Shown: positions 56,113 through 64,000 of the stretch, one piece after another | How the letters are laid out: the number at the start of each line of letters is the position of its first letter | Numbering within the stretch: the stretch's first letter is position 1 | NCBI GenBank assembly: GCA_002368355.1 | Contig: AP018281.1 | Coordinates: forward strand, 930,001 to 994,000 | Origin: Chondrocystis sp. NIES-4102 | GTDB lineage: Bacteria > Cyanobacteriota > Cyanobacteriia > Cyanobacteriales > Xenococcaceae | Direction of reading: 5' to 3' | DNA: 64,000 bases | Notes under the pieces: generated by a model | Seen by the model: only the letters and a program-made list of their open reading frames with translations | Told to the model about the DNA's origin: nothing | The model's database searches: none | Program-made: the position numbers and the translations under genes

Positions 56113-57177
56113 ATGGAATTTAGCCTACTATACTTTTCTGGCGATGGTTCGACAACCAGAAGGGATAAATACAATCTACTATTGGAGACAGCCAAATACG
56201 CAGATCGTCATGGTTTTAAGGCGATATGGACTCCTGAGCGTCATTTTCATCCTTTTGGGGGGCTATACCCCAACCCCTCAGTGATAGCTGCTGCCTTGGC
56301 AACTATTACCGAAAATATCCAATTGCGATCGGGAAGTGTGGTATTACCTTTACAAAATCCTGTGAGGGTTGCGGAAGAATGGGCAGTAGTAGATAATTTA
56401 TCTCATGGTAGGGTGGGTATTTCCTTTGCTTCGGGTTGGCACGCGGATGATTTTTTACTGCAACCCCATAATTACCCTAAGCGTAAACAAGCGATGTGGC
56501 AAGGGATAGAGGTTTTTCAACAGTTATGGCGTGGCGAAGCAGTAGAATTTTTAGGTGGTACACAAAAACCAGTTGCAATTCAAACTTTTCCTCGACCAAT
56601 TCAGCGACAAGTACCTATATGGATTACTTGTGGGACGGATGAAACTTTTAGGCGTGCAGGGGAAATTGGGGCAAATGTTTTAACTTCTTTGTTGTATGAA
56701 ACTTGCGATAATTTAGCAAGGCAAATAGCCATCTATCGAGATTCTTTAGCAGAACATGGTTATCACCCTAGGGAGGGAAAAGTAGCTTTAATGCTGCATA
56801 CTTTTATTGGGGATGAGCAAGAATTGATTAGAAGGCAAGTTAAAGAACCATTTTGTAATTATATAAAAACCCATTTTGGTTTAGTAGAAAGGTTGGCAAG
56901 GCAAATAGATTTTGAGGTAGATCCTGAAAGTTTTAATGAGAGCGATCGCGCCAGTTTATTTGATTTTGCTTTTGAACGTTATTTGAGGGGGCGAGTGATG
57001 ATTGGCACGCCAGAAACTTGTAATCAGACGATTGCATCTATGGAAAAGATTGGGGTAGATGAAATTGCTTGTTTGATTGATTTTGGCTTGGATTTTGAGT
57101 TAGTTATGGCAAGTTTGGTCAAGCTGGAAAAGATTAAAGCAGCATGGAGTGGGTATTCTGCTTTGAGTTATTTTTAA
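56113..57177 (+). CDS. MupA/Atu3640-type luciferase-like flavin monooxygenase
   Basis: 354 residues. Bacterial-luciferase (TIM-barrel) fold: FSLLYFSGDG at the start, HGFKAIWTPERHFHPFGGLYPNPSV, LRSGSVVLPLQNPVRVAEEWAVVDNLSHGRVGISFASGW and VPIWITCGTDETFRRAGEIGANVLTSLL. This exact wording marks the subgroup that sits within NRPS/PKS assembly lines, where it uses FMNH2 and O2 to hydroxylate a carrier-bound intermediate. Here it is a separate protein between the PKS and the sulfotransferase genes. Its substrate is probably the statine-like intermediate or the acyl chain (inference). 54 bases after the PKS. Confidence 0.9.
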   Translation: MEFSLLYFSGDGSTTRRDKYNLLLETAKYADRHGFKAIWTPERHFHPFGGLYPNPSVIAAALATITENIQLRSGSVVLPLQNPVRVAEEWAVVDNLSHGRVGISFASGWHADDFLLQPHNYPKRKQAMWQGIEVFQQLWRGEAVEFLGGTQKPVAIQTFPRPIQRQVPIWITCGTDETFRRAGEIGANVLTSLLYETCDNLARQIAIYRDSLAEHGYHPREGKVALMLHTFIGDEQELIRRQVKEPFCNYIKTHFGLVERLARQIDFEVDPESFNESDRASLFDFAFERYLRGRVMIGTPETCNQTIASMEKIGVDEIACLIDFGLDFELVMASLVKLEKIKAAWSGYSALSYF

Positions 57178-57187
57178 GGGAATTAGA

Positions 57188-58099
57188 ATGAGTAATATCT
57201 CCACATTTCAAGAAGTTTTAGCAACAGCCTCACCTGAAACTCAGGAATTTTATCAGTATTTACTGGAGCAAGATTGTTCTTTAAGTAAAAAAGAAAGGAT
57301 TGTTTTAGGGGTAAAAGGTAATTATTATGCCTGGAAAAATAGAGCCTATTGGCAAGGGTTTGATCAGGTAAATAGTTACTGTAGTTTTATTGGTTGTGGT
57401 CGCACGGGTCATAGTTTAATTGGTTCAGTAATTGATGCCCATCCAGATATGGTGATGTCTGATGAATTAAACGTGATGACTTTAATTGAAAATGGGTTTA
57501 GTAAGAGACAAATTTATGCCTTAATTATTGCCCAATCCCAAAAGCAAGCGAAAACTGGGCGAGAAGTTACAGGATATTCTTATTTAGTACCTAATCAATG
57601 GCAAGGTAGGTTTAGGAAGTTAAAAGTAATTGGGGATAAATTTTCTACTACTACTACTGCGATTATGCAGCAAAAACCTCACCTTTTAAAGCAGTTAAAT
57701 CGGCAATTTCAAACTGATATAAAGTTTATTCATGTAACTAGAAATCCCTTTGATATTATTAAAACTTTTACTACAAGAGAAGGGATAGAATTAAAAACTG
57801 CTATTCAACTATACTATTTAGCTGCATCTGCGATCGCTGAAGTAAAAGAGCAGATTAATCATGATAATTTATTGGAATTTTCCCACGAGGCTTTTATTGC
57901 TCATCCCTCGGCATATCTTACTATGATTTGTGATTTTTTAGGCGTAGAAAGTACCCCTGAGTATTTAGCAGCTTGCAGCAGTATTGTATATCAAACCCCC
58001 CATAAAAGTCGTTATGAAATTGATTGGGATATGGCATCAATTGATTTAATTGATCAGATGATTAATAAATTTTCCTTTCTTAAAAACTATTCCTTTTAA
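57188..58099 (+). CDS. Sulfotransferase family protein
   Basis: 303 residues. The PAPS 5'-phosphosulfate loop is visible as FIGCGRTGHSLIGSVIDAHPD and the 3'-phosphate motif as FIHVTRNPFDIIKTF, both typical of the sulfotransferase_3 type fold. No signal peptide or transmembrane helix. It should transfer sulfate from PAPS to a hydroxyl of a small molecule, and because it is enclosed by cluster genes (10 bases after the monooxygenase, 2 before the NRPS) the product is likely a sulfated lipopeptide. Alternatively sulfation of a beta-hydroxyl could be followed by elimination, as known in curacin-type loading, although no SGNH/TE partner is seen. Confidence 0.85.
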   Translation: MSNISTFQEVLATASPETQEFYQYLLEQDCSLSKKERIVLGVKGNYYAWKNRAYWQGFDQVNSYCSFIGCGRTGHSLIGSVIDAHPDMVMSDELNVMTLIENGFSKRQIYALIIAQSQKQAKTGREVTGYSYLVPNQWQGRFRKLKVIGDKFSTTTTAIMQQKPHLLKQLNRQFQTDIKFIHVTRNPFDIIKTFTTREGIELKTAIQLYYLAASAIAEVKEQINHDNLLEFSHEAFIAHPSAYLTMICDFLGVESTPEYLAACSSIVYQTPHKSRYEIDWDMASIDLIDQMINKFSFLKNYSF

Positions 58100-58101
58100 A
58101 G

Positions 58102-61100
58102 ATGAGTAATATATCAGAAAGAATTGCAGCACTCTCTTTAGAACAAAGAAAATTATTAGAGTTGCGTTTAAAGCAAAAACAAACTTTATCTATTCCTGCA
58201 GCAACGGCATCGGCTACTTTTCCTTTATCTTCGATGCAGCAGGGTTTATGGTTGGCAAATCAATTATACCCAGACTTGCCTTTATATAATGAGTCGAGTT
58301 TATTTAAGCTTACAGGGATAGTTAAGATTGACACTATTGTTAAAAGTATTAATAAAATAGTTGCTCGTCATGATATTTTACGTACAACTTTTGAAGTAGA
58401 TGGGGAAAAAGTAACCCAGGTTATTAAACCGCATTTAGATATTTCTCTGACTATAATAGATAATATAGAATCGAACTCAACAGAAATTCAAAACTCGATT
58501 AATTATTATGCAGCTTTACCTTTTGATTTAAAAGAATTACCTCTATTAAGATGTATTATTTTTAAGTTATCTCAACAGGAACACTTACTCTTAATTACCA
58601 TGCACCACCTAATATCTGATGGTTGGTCTTGGGGGGTTTTTTGTCAGGAATTGGCAGCTTTCTATCAAGGTTTAAGTTTACCTGATTTAGCAATTCAATA
58701 TGGTAATTTTACCCTATGGCAGCAACAAAATTTACCCAATAAAATTACATCTCAGTTAAACTATTGGCTACAAAAGTTAAAAGCTGCCCCAACTATTTTA
58801 GAATTAGCAACAGATTATCTTCGTCCTCTTAATCCTAGTTTTAAGGGGAAGCGAGAAACCTTTATTATTTCTAAATCCCTAACAAAACAGTTAAAAGTAC
58901 TAGGCAAAGAAGCCCAGGTAACAACTTTTATGTTATTATTGGCTGCCTTTAAAACTTTACTTTATCGTTATACTCAACAAACAGATATTATAGTTGGTAC
59001 TCCCATTGCTAACCGCGATCGCTTGGAATTTGAAGGTTTAATTGGCTGTTTTATTAATACTTTGGTTTTAAGAAGTGATTTGGGTGGTGATCCGAGTTTT
59101 CGCGACTTATTACAACAAATAAAAACTACTACCCTCGAAGCTTATCAACATCAGGATCTACCTTTAGAGGAATTATTAAAAGCCTTAAAAATAGAGCGAT
59201 TACCAGGTATTAATCCTTTATTTCAAGTGATGTTTGTTTATCAGCCAGCACCTTTACTTGATTTTACTTTACCAGATTTAACTATTACTTCTTTACCCCT
59301 AGATAATGGTATTGCTAAATTCGATCTCACTCTCTATATTGAAGATACTCAAGATGAATTACTGGGTTTTTTAGAATATAGCAGCGATTTATTTACTGCA
59401 GAAACCATTACTCGGATGTTGGCAAACTTCCAAACTTTGTTAACAGCAATTGTTAGTCATCCTGATGATCATATTTCTTCCCTCCCTCTATTAACCCCCG
59501 CAGAAAAAAACAAACTTCTGGTTGAATGGAATAATACCCAAGCAAGTTATCCCTTAGATATTTGTCTACATCAATTATTTGAGCAACAAGTAACTAAAAC
59601 TCCCGATGCTGTCGCCGTAATATTTGAAACCCAAATTACCTATACTCAATTAAATCAGCAAGCAAATAAATTAGCCCACTACCTACAACACTTGGGTGTA
59701 GAAAAAGATGTTTTAGTCGGTATTTGTTTAGAGCGATCGCTTTATATGGTGGTGGGACTTTTAGCTATCCTCAAAGCAGGTGGTGCTTATGTACCTATCG
59801 ATCCTAGTTATCCTAAAACACGAAGAGACTTGATTATCCTTGATGCAGGGTTGCAGATAATTCTGACGCAACAACATCTACGCTCAAGTTTATCAAATCA
59901 TACAGCACAATTAATTTGTTTAGATACAGAGTGGGACAAGGATCATCCTTTATCGAACCAAGACAGCCCGATCAGTAATTCCACCCCAGACTCCCTGGCT
60001 TATGTGATCTATACCTCTGGATCTACAGGTACACCTAAAGGGGCGATGAATACCCATCGAGGTATTTGTAACCGTCTTCAATGGATGCAGGAAACCTATC
60101 AGTTAACCCCCGACGATGCAGTATTGCAGAAAACCCCTTTTAGTTTTGATGTTTCAGTTTGGGAATTCTTCTGGACTTTGATTACGGGCGCACGTTTAAT
60201 TATTGCTGTGCCTGGAGGACATTTAGATAGCAGGTATCTAGTCAAGACAATATCCCATCATAACATCACTATTATACATTTTGTGCCTTCAATGTTGCAA
60301 GTCTTTTTAGAAGATCCAGAAATAGCAACTTTAACTTCCTTAAGACAGGTTATTTGTAGCGGAGAAGCCTTACCAGTCAGTTTACAAACCAAATTCTTTA
60401 CCCAACTGTCAGCCAAACTAGATAACCTTTATGGCCCAACTGAAGCAGCGATCGATGTTACCTATTGGCAATGTCAACCAGATAGTAATTTAACCACAGT
60501 CCCTATTGGTCGTCCCATTGCGAATACACAAATATATATCCTAGATAAACACCTGCAACCTTTACCCATTGGCGTAACTGGGGAATTATATATAGCTGGG
60601 GTGGGTGTCGCTCGTGGATATTTAAATCGTCCTCAATTAAGTTGCGAGAAATTTATTCAAGTCCCAGGTAAATTTGTTTCCCCCTTATATAAAACAGGAG
60701 ATTTAGCCCGATACCTTAGCGATGGCAATATTGAGTATCGAGGGCGTATAGATAACCAGATAAAGCTACGAGGCTTTCGCATTGAGTTGGGGGAAATAGA
60801 AGCGGTACTTAGTAATTATCCTGGGGTAAGAGAAGCGGTGGTGATAGTTAAGGAATTATCCCAATCATTAATTGCCTATCTTGTACTCGCTCACCCTAAG
60901 ACAACAATTGAAAAGATACGTTGCCAGCTTAAACAGCAGCTACCAGAATACATGATTCCTAATGCTTTTGTGGTATTAGAGGCTTTACCTTTAACTAGTA
61001 ATGGGAAGGTTAACCGTCTGGCGTTAGGGGATCTAGATTTAGAAGTAAGTAGTTATTTAGCACCTAGTACACCTGTACAAGAAATCCTCACAGGAATTTG

Positions 61101-62652
61101 GAGTGTAATTTTAAATGTAGAGGGAGTAGGCATTGAAGATAACTTTTTTGAATTGGGAGGGCATTCTTTATTAGCAACTCAAGTAATTTCTCAAGTTAGG
61201 CAGATTTGGGGTGTGGAGATAGCTTTAAAAGAGATCTTTAGCGCGCCTACAATTGCGCAGTTTTCTTTATTAATTGAAAATGCTAGAAATAGTTGGCAAC
61301 ACTTACCTATAAAAGCCTCTAATAGGGATAGAAATATACCCCTTTCCTTTGCACAACAAAGATTATGGTTTCTCCAACAATTAGAGCCTGATTCTATTGC
61401 GTATAATGGCTCAAATTTAATTTTAATCACAGGGCTACTCAATGTGGAGGCTCTGGAAAAAAGTATTAATGAAATTGCCAGAAGACATGAAATATTGCGG
61501 ACAAGTTTTATCTTTAGAGATAATCAAGCTGTGCAGGAAATAGCGGAGGAATTATTCATCCCGTTAGAAATTATCGATCTAGAGAATTTATCTAAGATAG
61601 AGCAACAAACAGCAATAAAAAGAATAATAGCAGCCAGTAGTAATCAGCCATTTAAACTTACCCAAGCCCCCTTATTTAGAGTAAGTTTAATTAAGTTAAA
61701 GTCAGACAAACAACTTTTATTATTAACCATACATCATATAATTTCTGATGCTTGGTCGGCAGGTATATTTATTAAAGAAATATCCGCCCTGTATGCAGCT
61801 TTTTCTACAGGTAAACAATCACCATTACCAGAATTACCAATTCAATATGCCGACTTTGCCCTATGGCAGAGAGAATGGTTACAAGGGGAATTTTTAGAGC
61901 GTCAATTAAGTTATTGGCAACAACAATTAGAAAACGCTAATAGTAATTTAAAACTACCTAGAGATATATCCTGTAAACAAGTTAGTGCTATAGGTAAGCA
62001 ACATCATTTCTCCCTACCGAGTGAATTATCTCAACAATTAACTAGTTTTAGTCAACAACAAGGAGTGACATTATTTATGACTTTGTTGACGATTTATAAT
62101 ACCTTACTTTATAGCTATAACCAACAGGAAGACATCTCAATAGGTTCTCCTATTGCTAATCGTAACCGCAGCGAAATAGAAGGTTTAATTGGCTTTTTTG
62201 TTAACACTTTAGTTTTACGGACAAATTTAGCTAATAATCCAACTTTTACACAATTACTACAAAGAGTAAGAACCACTGCTTTAGATGCTTATGCCCATCA
62301 AGATGTTCCTTTTGAAAAGATAGTAGCAGCTTTAAAACCAGTAAGAGATAAGGGTAAGCGATCGCCTTTATTTCAGGTTTGGTTCGTATTACAAAATGCC
62401 CCGACACCCACACTTCAATTAGCAGGATTGGATTTAAGTTTAATTGATGTGGAAACGGGGATAGTTCGTCATGATTTGAAGTTGGATTTAACTAAAACTG
62501 AGTCGGGTATTCAGGGTTTTTTTGAATATAAACAAGATTTGTTTTCAGAAGAAGTTATTGCCCACCTCACCCAGCGTTTTATCACAATTAGTAGTTTGAT
62601 TGTTAGAGATTCTGAAATCAAGTTAAAGGAATTAGTAGAATGTTTGATATAA
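58102..62652 (+). CDS. NRPS C-A-PCP-C
   Basis: 1516 residues. A short N-terminal helix (ERIAALSLEQRKLLELRL) resembles a docking helix. C1 (about 38-465; MHHLISDG), A (about 485-990; YTSGSTGTPKGA, FDVSVWEFFW, NLYGPTEAAIDVTYW), PCP (FFELGGHSLLATQ, Ser about 1021) and a C-terminal C domain (about 1070-1500; HHIISDA, so the last Gly is Ala). Pocket residues by alignment are D, V, W, H, I, S, L, I, D, which is the serine code (DVWHLSLIDK) with one conservative change. The terminal C domain has no downstream A/PCP on the same protein, and the next NRPS protein also begins with a C domain, so this one may be an interface or non-condensing domain. Confidence 0.92.
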   Translation: MSNISERIAALSLEQRKLLELRLKQKQTLSIPAATASATFPLSSMQQGLWLANQLYPDLPLYNESSLFKLTGIVKIDTIVKSINKIVARHDILRTTFEVDGEKVTQVIKPHLDISLTIIDNIESNSTEIQNSINYYAALPFDLKELPLLRCIIFKLSQQEHLLLITMHHLISDGWSWGVFCQELAAFYQGLSLPDLAIQYGNFTLWQQQNLPNKITSQLNYWLQKLKAAPTILELATDYLRPLNPSFKGKRETFIISKSLTKQLKVLGKEAQVTTFMLLLAAFKTLLYRYTQQTDIIVGTPIANRDRLEFEGLIGCFINTLVLRSDLGGDPSFRDLLQQIKTTTLEAYQHQDLPLEELLKALKIERLPGINPLFQVMFVYQPAPLLDFTLPDLTITSLPLDNGIAKFDLTLYIEDTQDELLGFLEYSSDLFTAETITRMLANFQTLLTAIVSHPDDHISSLPLLTPAEKNKLLVEWNNTQASYPLDICLHQLFEQQVTKTPDAVAVIFETQITYTQLNQQANKLAHYLQHLGVEKDVLVGICLERSLYMVVGLLAILKAGGAYVPIDPSYPKTRRDLIILDAGLQIILTQQHLRSSLSNHTAQLICLDTEWDKDHPLSNQDSPISNSTPDSLAYVIYTSGSTGTPKGAMNTHRGICNRLQWMQETYQLTPDDAVLQKTPFSFDVSVWEFFWTLITGARLIIAVPGGHLDSRYLVKTISHHNITIIHFVPSMLQVFLEDPEIATLTSLRQVICSGEALPVSLQTKFFTQLSAKLDNLYGPTEAAIDVTYWQCQPDSNLTTVPIGRPIANTQIYILDKHLQPLPIGVTGELYIAGVGVARGYLNRPQLSCEKFIQVPGKFVSPLYKTGDLARYLSDGNIEYRGRIDNQIKLRGFRIELGEIEAVLSNYPGVREAVVIVKELSQSLIAYLVLAHPKTTIEKIRCQLKQQLPEYMIPNAFVVLEALPLTSNGKVNRLALGDLDLEVSSYLAPSTPVQEILTGIWSVILNVEGVGIEDNFFELGGHSLLATQVISQVRQIWGVEIALKEIFSAPTIAQFSLLIENARNSWQHLPIKASNRDRNIPLSFAQQRLWFLQQLEPDSIAYNGSNLILITGLLNVEALEKSINEIARRHEILRTSFIFRDNQAVQEIAEELFIPLEIIDLENLSKIEQQTAIKRIIAASSNQPFKLTQAPLFRVSLIKLKSDKQLLLLTIHHIISDAWSAGIFIKEISALYAAFSTGKQSPLPELPIQYADFALWQREWLQGEFLERQLSYWQQQLENANSNLKLPRDISCKQVSAIGKQHHFSLPSELSQQLTSFSQQQGVTLFMTLLTIYNTLLYSYNQQEDISIGSPIANRNRSEIEGLIGFFVNTLVLRTNLANNPTFTQLLQRVRTTALDAYAHQDVPFEKIVAALKPVRDKGKRSPLFQVWFVLQNAPTPTLQLAGLDLSLIDVETGIVRHDLKLDLTKTESGIQGFFEYKQDLFSEEVIAHLTQRFITISSLIVRDSEIKLKELVECLI

Positions 62653-63632
62653 AAAGTATTAAAAGGAAATCAATAGTAATTGAGGGAGAGGATTTAATTA
62701 AGACGGAGTTGCTTAATCCCCACAAGCGATCGCCTTTAGTAATTAAGCCAAATATGGCTGGGATAAATTTAATTAATTGGGCAACTAATTATCGGGATTG
62801 GATTGATAAGAATTTATTGGAATATGGTGCTTTATTATTGCGTGATTTTGCCATAAAACCAACAACATTTGAACCATTTATAAGAGCGATCGCAGGGGAA
62901 TTATTGGATTATTCTTATCGTTCTACTCCCCGTACTTTAGTTAACGGTAAAATATATACTTCTACGGAATATCCGCCGCAACAGTTTATTCCTCTACACA
63001 ATGAAATGTCCTACGCTCGTTATTGGGCTAGTAAAATTTGGTTTTATTGTGTTCAACCAGCAAAAGAAGGTGGCGAAACACCAATTGCTGATAGTCGTCA
63101 AATATTTAAGCTTATTCCCACTAAAATTAGGGAAAAGTTTATTGCTAAACAAGTTATGTATGTCCGTAATTATGGGCAGGGTTTAGATTTAGATTGGCAA
63201 ACAGTCTTTCAAACAGATAATAAGCAGGTGGTAGAAGATTATTGTGATCAAGTAGGAATTGATTGGCAATGGTTGAATGAAAATCACCTGAGAACTCGTC
63301 AGGTTTGTCCTGCTATTACTACCCATCCTATAACTAAAGAGGTTGTGTGGTTTAATCAAGCTCATTTATTTCATGTTTCCATGTTACCTAATAATCTTCG
63401 TGAATCCTTATTATCTTTACTTCCTTTAGATGATTTACCTCGTAATAGTTTTTATGGCGATGGTACGGTAATAGAAGATGGGGTGATTGAGGAAATAAAT
63501 AATATTTATCTACAGGAAATGTTTACTTTTCCTTGGCAAGCAGGGGATATTTTAATGTTGGATAATCTCCTATTTGCCCACGGGAGAAATCCCTTTTTGG
63601 GAACAAGAAAAGTTTTAGTGGGAATGGCTTAA
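62640..63632 (+). CDS. SyrP/AsnO-like Fe(II)/2-oxoglutarate-dependent hydroxylase
   Basis: 330 residues of the TauD/clavaminate-synthase-like family. Iron ligands: H120 and E122 in PLHNEMSY (the H-x-E variant normal for AsnO/SyrP and clavaminate synthase) and distal H314 in NLLFAHGRNPF; the 2-oxoglutarate-binding Arg is probably R323 in GTRKVLVGMA. CVQPAKEGGETPIADSRQIF is typical of hydroxylases that act on PCP-bound or free amino acids in NRPS pathways. Its start overlaps the NRPS stop by 13 bases. It should hydroxylate the serine or the next residue at the beta carbon, most likely after recruitment by the preceding C-like domain (inference). Confidence 0.9.
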   Translation: MFDIKSIKRKSIVIEGEDLIKTELLNPHKRSPLVIKPNMAGINLINWATNYRDWIDKNLLEYGALLLRDFAIKPTTFEPFIRAIAGELLDYSYRSTPRTLVNGKIYTSTEYPPQQFIPLHNEMSYARYWASKIWFYCVQPAKEGGETPIADSRQIFKLIPTKIREKFIAKQVMYVRNYGQGLDLDWQTVFQTDNKQVVEDYCDQVGIDWQWLNENHLRTRQVCPAITTHPITKEVVWFNQAHLFHVSMLPNNLRESLLSLLPLDDLPRNSFYGDGTVIEDGVIEEINNIYLQEMFTFPWQAGDILMLDNLLFAHGRNPFLGTRKVLVGMA

Positions 63633-63640
63633 TATTGAAG

Positions 63641-64000
63641 ATGGAAAAATTAACTAATAACGGTTTTGCAATATCTCCTCAACAGCAGAATATTTGGTTA
63701 TCCTCTACGCCAGATATCAGGCAAAAATTGCAAGTAACAGGCACAATTTTACTCTCAGGGGAATTAGATCTAGTAACTTTAGAAAAGGTTATTAAGCAGG
63801 TAATTAATAAACATGAAATATTGCGGACTAAATTATCCGCGATCGCAGCTTTGGATATTCCGATGCAAGTTATTGATCACCATGATAATTTTTCCCTAGA
63901 TATTGGGGAAATAGATGATCAAGGGGAATTTAATTTAGAAGAAGGTATTTTTTATGCCCGTTTAATCAAGATAAAACCCAAGTCAAATATTCTGGCGATC
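63641..64000 (+). CDS. NRPS, start of a condensation domain (truncated by the window end)
   Basis: 120 codons from ATG 63641, eight bases after the hydroxylase stop, open to the last base. It begins NNGFAISPQQQNIWL, the first condensation motif, and continues GELDLVTLEKVIKQVINKHEILRTKL, the second. Active-site HHxxxDG lies beyond the window. It is the next NRPS of the cluster; number of modules unknown. Confidence 0.88.
   Translation, partial: MEKLTNNGFAISPQQQNIWLSSTPDIRQKLQVTGTILLSGELDLVTLEKVIKQVINKHEILRTKLSAIAALDIPMQVIDHHDNFSLDIGEIDDQGEFNLEEGIFYARLIKIKPKSNILAI

Larger units (their letters stand above)
46454..64000 (+). other. Hybrid NRPS/PKS lipopeptide gene cluster (continues past the window)
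   Basis: Seven consecutive + strand genes with gaps of 54 bases or less or short overlaps encode a FAAL-loaded NRPS, a PKS module, a luciferase-like monooxygenase, a sulfotransferase, a second NRPS, a SyrP/AsnO-like hydroxylase and the beginning of a third NRPS. No thioesterase, transporter or regulator is seen inside the window, so the right border is missing. The left border is set by the unidentified remnant at 45885-46262. Confidence 0.9.

Noticed and set aside
57188-58099. Sulfotransferase as part of a curacin-like sulfation/decarboxylation off-loading
   Set aside because: That chemistry needs a partner thioesterase next to the sulfotransferase domain at the end of a module; none is visible, so plain sulfation is preferred for now.

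Overview
The window looks like chromosomal DNA of a low-GC, probably unicellular or baeocyte-type cyanobacterium. The evidence is the abundance of the HIP1 octamer GCGATCGC, the sulfolipid glycosyltransferase SqdX, lineage-typical families (DUF1822, DUF2949, FHA-FHA-ABC transporters, CBS/GAF/PAS kinases) and many intergenic runs of GGTAGTAGGTAGGGG- or GGAGTCA-type short tandem repeats. The exact genus cannot be read from the sequence.

Layout. 1-12.7 kb: signalling and housekeeping genes (a response regulator fused to a histidine-kinase-like module that lacks its His, fructosamine kinase, a solute-binding protein, sqdX, a membrane-tailed subtilase, a DUF1822/sigma-factor pair and a divergent FHA-FHA-ABC transporter). 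13.0-20.9 kb: a compact Wzx/Wzy-type exopolysaccharide locus (initiating sugar-phosphate transferase, Wzc-like tyrosine autokinase, O-antigen-ligase-type polymerase, flippase and a Tat-exported GH10 glycanase). 20.9-29.1 kb: PHP phosphoesterase and AEC carrier, then a decayed stretch with remnants of the C-P lyase ABC subunits phnL and phnK separated by one intact zinc-ribbon gene, then a MATE transporter and a sugar-kinase-like/DOMON/YetF operon. 29.4-36.6 kb: an overlapping Ser/Thr kinase - GTPase - unknown-protein operon, small cyanobacterial ORFs and a large CBS-GAF-PAS histidine kinase followed by a stand-alone receiver. 36.6-41.5 kb: two secreted proteins and three cobalamin genes (cobH/cbiC, cobI/cbiL, cobK/cbiJ). 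41.5-46.3 kb: a second decaying region with a truncated monooxygenase, an intact M42 peptidase, a deletion fusion of an allantoinase (puuE) to an M20 amidohydrolase, a GntR regulator and two unidentified minus-strand remnants.

46.45-64.0 kb (running off the end): a hybrid NRPS/PKS gene cluster, all on the + strand with gaps of 54 bases or less or short overlaps. The order is FAAL-ACP-C-A-PCP; KS-AT-KR-ACP; a MupA-type luciferase-like monooxygenase; a sulfotransferase; C-A-PCP-C; a SyrP/AsnO-like Fe(II)/2-oxoglutarate hydroxylase; and the start of another condensation-domain protein. Read collinearly it should make a fatty-acylated basic residue (pocket D-V-G-D-I-G-A-I-D, ornithine-like), extend it with a ketoreduced malonate to a statine-like unit, and add serine (pocket D-V-W-H-I-S-L-I-D), with hydroxylation and possibly sulfation. 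I do not recognise this order as a known compound's pathway; it is the best candidate in the window for an undescribed system. The second theme is gene decay: at least two nutrient-scavenging operons (phosphonate and purine/ureide nitrogen) are visibly broken.
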